A stretch of DNA of 64,000 bases from contig NZ_JAVTTP010000001.1 of the NCBI RefSeq assembly GCF_032248455.1, forward strand, positions 2,664,501-2,728,500, given 5' to 3'. This document shows, in pieces, positions 60,746 to 64,000 of the stretch. Position 1 is the stretch's first letter; each line of letters opens with the position of its first letter. The notes beneath the pieces were generated by a model, which saw nothing but the letters and a program-made list of their open reading frames with translations, did no database searches and had not been told where the DNA came from. The stretch comes from Pricia mediterranea (GTDB lineage Bacteria; Bacteroidota; Bacteroidia; Flavobacteriales; Flavobacteriaceae). A program made the position numbers and the translations under genes.

Positions 60746-62029
60746 TCACGGGAATAATTTCTGCATCTTCTCCCGAATCTCCTTCAGACAAAGATTGCCC
60801 AGACTTCCCTCATGGGTGTGATCGATATCGCGTTTAGGCGCAAAGGTACCCGCTTCAATTTCCTGCCCCATTTTTTTATAAGCATCGCGGAAGGGCATCC
60901 CGTTTTGCACCAGCTCGTTCAAAGTGTCTACACTGAAGAGGTAGTCGTATTTCGGATCGTCGAGAATGTTGTTGTCCACCCGGATTTCCTTAAGGCTAAA
61001 CGTCATGATTTCTATGCAGGCCTTCATGTCCTGAATGGCCGGAACGATGATTTCCTTGACCAGTTGCAAGTCGCGGTGGTAGCCGCTCGGCAGATTGTTG
61101 ATGACCAGCGCCAACTGATTGGGAATGCTCTGCAGTTTGTTGCATTTGCCACGTACGAGCTCAAAGACATCGGGATTTTTTTTGTGCGGCATGATACTGC
61201 TGCCGGTGGTCAGCTCGTCCGGGAAGGAGATAAAGTCGAAGTTCTGGCTCATGTAAAGGCAGATGTCCATCGCCATTTTGGAGAGGGTGGCCCCTAGGGC
61301 TGACATCCCGAAGGCAGTGGCTTTTTCGACCTTGCCCCTTCCCATTTGGGCGGCGACCACGTTGTACTTCGTGGTTTCGAAGCCCATCTCTTCCGTAGTA
61401 AAACTTCGATCGATCGGGAAAGAACTCCCGTAGCCCGCTGCACTTCCCAAGGGGTTCTGGTCTGCCACCTTGTAGGCCGCTTCGACAAAGTAAAGGTCGT
61501 CGATAAGGCTTTCCGCATAGGCCGAGAACCACAATCCGAAGGATGAGGGCATTGCAATCTGGAGGTGGGTGTACCCCGGCAGCAAAATATGCTTATGCTC
61601 TTCCGCCAAGTCCAGCAGTAGGTCGAACAGCGTTCTAGTCTGTTGTTTGATTTCCGTCAGTTCATCCTTCAGGTAGAGGTGCATCGCCACCAAAACCTGA
61701 TCGTTGCGGGATCGGGCGGTATGGATTTTCTTGCCGGTATTGCCCAGTTTCTCGGTCAGTAAGAATTCGATCTTGGAGTGCATGTCCTCGAACGCCTCCC
61801 CCACGACGAATTCCCCGTTTTCTATCGACGTGGCGATGTTCTCCAGTTCGTTAACCAAGGCTTGGGTCTCCTCATCTGTTAGCAATCCGATTTTGCCCAG
61901 CATCATGGCGTGTGCTTTTGAGGCGATTACATCATATTTCGCGAGGTGAAGGTCCAGCTCGCGGTCGTTACCGACCGTAAAATGGTCTATTTTTTTGTCC
62001 GTGCTAAAGCCTTTGTCCCAGAGTTTCAT
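60746..62029 (-). CDS. argH: argininosuccinate lyase
   Basis: A 427-residue fumarase/aspartase-superfamily enzyme that splits argininosuccinate into arginine and fumarate. It has the superfamily signature TGSSIMPHKKNPDVFE (near residue 277, catalytic Ser and the mobile loop), HTARSRNDQV near 108, and GYTHLQIAMPSSFGLW near 155. The length is on the short side compared with the roughly 460-residue proteobacterial enzyme but normal for Bacteroidetes. It is the last arginine gene in the window; the argE gene lies 174 bp upstream on the same strand, with a spacer of TAGTTAGTA and CTTGAACTTGA-type repeats. Confidence 0.96.
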   Translation of the reverse strand: MKLWDKGFSTDKKIDHFTVGNDRELDLHLAKYDVIASKAHAMMLGKIGLLTDEETQALVNELENIATSIENGEFVVGEAFEDMHSKIEFLLTEKLGNTGKKIHTARSRNDQVLVAMHLYLKDELTEIKQQTRTLFDLLLDLAEEHKHILLPGYTHLQIAMPSSFGLWFSAYAESLIDDLYFVEAAYKVADQNPLGSAAGYGSSFPIDRSFTTEEMGFETTKYNVVAAQMGRGKVEKATAFGMSALGATLSKMAMDICLYMSQNFDFISFPDELTTGSSIMPHKKNPDVFELVRGKCNKLQSIPNQLALVINNLPSGYHRDLQLVKEIIVPAIQDMKACIEIMTFSLKEIRVDNNILDDPKYDYLFSVDTLNELVQNGMPFRDAYKKMGQEIEAGTFAPKRDIDHTHEGSLGNLCLKEIREKMQKLFP

Positions 62030-62203
62030 GTGTGGTAGTAGTTAGTAGTTAGTACAAAGTAGTTGGTATTTTTTTCATGTTCGCTTAACGCTAGAAACCT
62101 ATCTTGTTTGCTGCCGACCGGATTTTCTGTATAATCCAAACCTTTTGTGCCAGCACTTGAACTTGATGCTTGCGCTTGAACCTGTGCTTTTCCGTCTTGT
62201 TTC
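62030..62203 (-). repeat. repeat-rich spacer between argE and argH
   Basis: The 174-bp spacer holds short imperfect repeats: GTAGTTAGTAGTTAGTA near 62035, and CTTGAACTTGATG and CTTGCGCTTGAACC near 62155, and CTTGTTTCTT twice near 62200-62217. No terminator or promoter box was seen, so it does not clearly split the operon. Confidence 0.4.
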
Positions 62204-63295
62204 TTATCTCTTGTTTCTTGGCTCCACCTTAAGAAACCGCTCCAAGATCCGAATATACAAATCAATTGCATCCTCGACCTCGTGCACATAGATAAATTCG
62301 TCGGCGGAATGGGAACGGGTGCTGTCCCCCGGCCCTAATTTCAGGGATTGGCAGCTCAGGGCGGCTTGATCGGAAAGGGTAGGGGAACCGTAAGTTTCAC
62401 GGCCCAAGGCGACACCCGCCTCTACCAAAGGATGGTCTTCGGCAATGGCCGAGGAATTCAGCCGCAGGGAACGCGGTTGCAGTTCGCAGGGGGCCTCCAA
62501 TCTCAAAATATCTGCGATTTCTAGGTTGGAGTACCGGTCGTTGACGCGAACGTCTATCACCAAATCGACTTGGGCGGGCACAGCGTTGTGTTGCACGCCG
62601 CCATTGATCTGGGTAACCGTCAGCTTGACTCCCCCCAAGGTTTCGGAGACTTTGTCAAAGTTGTAATTTTTGAACCAGTCAAGCACCTCGATACTATTGT
62701 AGATGGGATTGTCGTCGTTCGGATGCGCCGCATGCGAGGGCGTACCCTTGACCTGTGCGTCGAAAACGACCAAACCCTTTTCCGCGATGGCCAATTGCAT
62801 CAGGGTCGGCTCGCCCACGATGGCCACGTCGATTTTTGGCAGTTTGGGCAAAAGTCCGCGTAAACTGTTCTTCCCCGAACTTTCTTCCTCCATTGATGCG
62901 ACCATCAACAGGTTGTGGGACAGGTTTTCTTCAAAATAAAAATGGGTGAAAGTGGCTATGAGCGATACCAGGGCTCCCCCGGCATCGTTACTGCCGAGTC
63001 CGAATAATTTTCCGTCTTCTATATGCGGGTGGAAGGGGTTCTTTGTGTAGGCGGAATTCGGGCGGACCGTATCGTGGTGGGAGTTCAGCAACAAAGTGGG
63101 TTTGCTCTCGTCAAAGTGCTTATTGACGGCATAGACGTTGTTGATTTCCCGTTGGAACGGGATGCCGAAAGTCTTGAACCAGGCTTCGATGGCATCGGCG
63201 GTCTTATCTTCCTCGGAAGAAAAAGATTGAATCGAAATCAGTTGTTTCAGCAGCTCCAGTGCCTTTTCCGTCAGTTGCTCCTTATTTGGCTTCAT
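62204..63295 (-). CDS. argE: M20 family deacylase ArgE (acyl-ornithine or acyl-citrulline deacetylase)
   Basis: A 363-residue metallopeptidase-family amidohydrolase of the ArgE/DapE group. Metal-ligand motifs are LLLNSHHDTVRPN (near residue 76, His and bridging Asp nearby), DAGGALVSL near 105, and the catalytic Glu pair in SMEEESSGKNS near 140. Further blocks are IVGEPTLMQLAIAEKGL and SHAAHPNDDNP in the lid domain. In the linear arginine pathway it removes the acyl group. Bacteroidetes generally carry acyl-ornithine carbamoyltransferases, so the real substrate may be N-acyl-citrulline. It overlaps argB by four bases, showing tight operon structure, and precedes argH. Confidence 0.93.
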   Translation of the reverse strand: MKPNKEQLTEKALELLKQLISIQSFSSEEDKTADAIEAWFKTFGIPFQREINNVYAVNKHFDESKPTLLLNSHHDTVRPNSAYTKNPFHPHIEDGKLFGLGSNDAGGALVSLIATFTHFYFEENLSHNLLMVASMEEESSGKNSLRGLLPKLPKIDVAIVGEPTLMQLAIAEKGLVVFDAQVKGTPSHAAHPNDDNPIYNSIEVLDWFKNYNFDKVSETLGGVKLTVTQINGGVQHNAVPAQVDLVIDVRVNDRYSNLEIADILRLEAPCELQPRSLRLNSSAIAEDHPLVEAGVALGRETYGSPTLSDQAALSCQSLKLGPGDSTRSHSADEFIYVHEVEDAIDLYIRILERFLKVEPRNKR

Positions 63296-64000
63296 AGGGT
63301 TAGGGTAGTATAGGGGTTTTCATTTTGGGCCAGCATTATTGTATTTCCGATACATACTTTGGCTACTCCGTTCTTCAGGGCATGAAAGCAGTTGGTCATT
63401 TTCGGAAGCATACCATCGGCGATTGTTCCCTGGTTGAGTAATTCTTGATAGATTTCGGGGTCGATGTGTTCGATTACGGAACGCTCGTCCCAAATATTTC
63501 GGAGAACCCCGTTTTTTTCAAAACAGTAGTACAGGGTGGTTTCGTACATTCCGCTTAGCCCGATGGCCAGCTCGGAGGCGATAGTGTCCGCATTGGTGTT
63601 GAGCAGCTGTCCTTTGCCGTCATGGGTCATCGCGCAGAACACGGGCGTAAGGCCTGAGCCCAAAAGTCGGGAGAGCAAATTGGCATCGACTCCGTCCACA
63701 TCGCCTGCAAACCCGTAATCGATGTCTTTCACCGGGCGTTTATGGGCTTGGATGGCATTGCCGTCCGCTCCGCTCATCCCGATGGCGTTGCACCCGTTCG
63801 CCTGTAGTTTAGCGACGATGTTTTTATTGGCCAGGCCCGCATAGACCATCGTAATGACTTCTAGGCCCGCCTTATCGGTGACGCGTCGCCCGCCTATCAT
63901 TTGGGATGCGACCCCCATTCTTTTAAAGATTTGCGTGGCCAGGTTTCCGCCCCCGTGCACCAAAATTTTAAGTCCGTCCAATTCCGAAAATAGGCTTAGG
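63292..64000 (-). CDS. argB: acetylglutamate kinase, 5' end beyond the window
   Basis: The visible 236 codons cover all but the first part of an amino-acid kinase. The frame runs open to the window edge (LSLFSELDGLKILVHGGGNLATQ), so the true start is outside; the TTG at 63981 is not the natural start. Motifs are LVHGGGN (phosphate loop), GLSGMYETTLYYCFEKNGVLRN, and NCFHALKNGVAKVCIGNT near the C-terminus. It phosphorylates N-acetylglutamate in arginine synthesis; in Bacteroidetes the natural acyl group may be succinyl. It overlaps the start of argE by four bases (ATGA). Feedback-inhibition residues cannot be judged with the N-terminus missing. Confidence 0.9.
   Translation of the reverse strand, partial: LSLFSELDGLKILVHGGGNLATQIFKRMGVASQMIGGRRVTDKAGLEVITMVYAGLANKNIVAKLQANGCNAIGMSGADGNAIQAHKRPVKDIDYGFAGDVDGVDANLLSRLLGSGLTPVFCAMTHDGKGQLLNTNADTIASELAIGLSGMYETTLYYCFEKNGVLRNIWDERSVIEHIDPEIYQELLNQGTIADGMLPKMTNCFHALKNGVAKVCIGNTIMLAQNENPYTTLTL

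Overview
The window looks like chromosome of a marine-type member of the Flavobacteriaceae (Bacteroidetes). The evidence is the HU-mutY-ssb-gldE-gldD block (gldD and gldE are gliding/type IX secretion genes), SusC/SusD, many lipoproteins, absence of strong Shine-Dalgarno sequences, and repeated use of the Bacteroidetes -7 promoter element TAnnTTTG. The genus cannot be fixed from the sequence. No tRNA, rRNA, CRISPR array, insertion sequence or prophage was seen; gene content is dense and mostly ordinary core genome with a sugar-utilisation section in the middle.

Region by region. 1-4.5 kb: a 29-residue very basic protein, HU, then mutY-ssb-gldE-gldD. 4.5-9.4 kb: an Lrp/AsnC regulator, a saccharopine dehydrogenase-like enzyme, a DUF423 membrane protein, PEP carboxykinase and uroporphyrinogen-III synthase. 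9.5-19.9 kb: a DUF4271 membrane protein, a GT39/ArnT-like glycosyltransferase, polyprenol-phosphate mannose synthase, dihydroorotase, a DUF4296 lipoprotein, an SDR epimerase, tyrS, a gene remnant, a slipin and a phosphoesterase. 20-27.8 kb: a large GAF-domain protein, an HD hydrolase fused to a Pycsar-effector-like membrane domain, and a very unusual outer-membrane protein that joins a phosphoesterase, a possible kinase-like domain and an Omp85-type barrel.

27.8-37 kb is a minus-strand operon of two giant FG-GAP/ASPIC-UnbV lipoproteins, a vanadium haloperoxidase/PAP2-family lipoprotein and a GyrI-like protein. 37-42 kb is a xylose module: sodium/solute symporter, xylose isomerase and xylulokinase. 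42-52 kb is a maltose/alpha-glucan module: susC-susD with a strong terminator, and divergently beta-phosphoglucomutase, a GH65 phosphorylase and a GH13 enzyme. Together these would import a glucan fragment, phosphorolyse it and feed glucose-6-phosphate to glycolysis. No SusE/F and no local regulator were found.

52-64 kb: a BaiN/YhiN-type flavoprotein, a glycerophosphodiesterase lipoprotein, TspO, the late mevalonate genes (diphosphomevalonate decarboxylase, mevalonate kinase) with a UbiA prenyltransferase, a pseudouridine synthase-like protein lacking the usual catalytic Asp, a metzincin lipoprotein, and the arginine genes argB (cut by the window edge), argE and argH. The most interesting items are the tripartite outer-membrane protein at 24.1-27.8 kb, the HD-Pycsar-effector fusion, the FG-GAP/haloperoxidase operon, the altered active-site residues in the dihydroorotase and pseudouridine synthase, and inverted repeats in front of the sugar genes.
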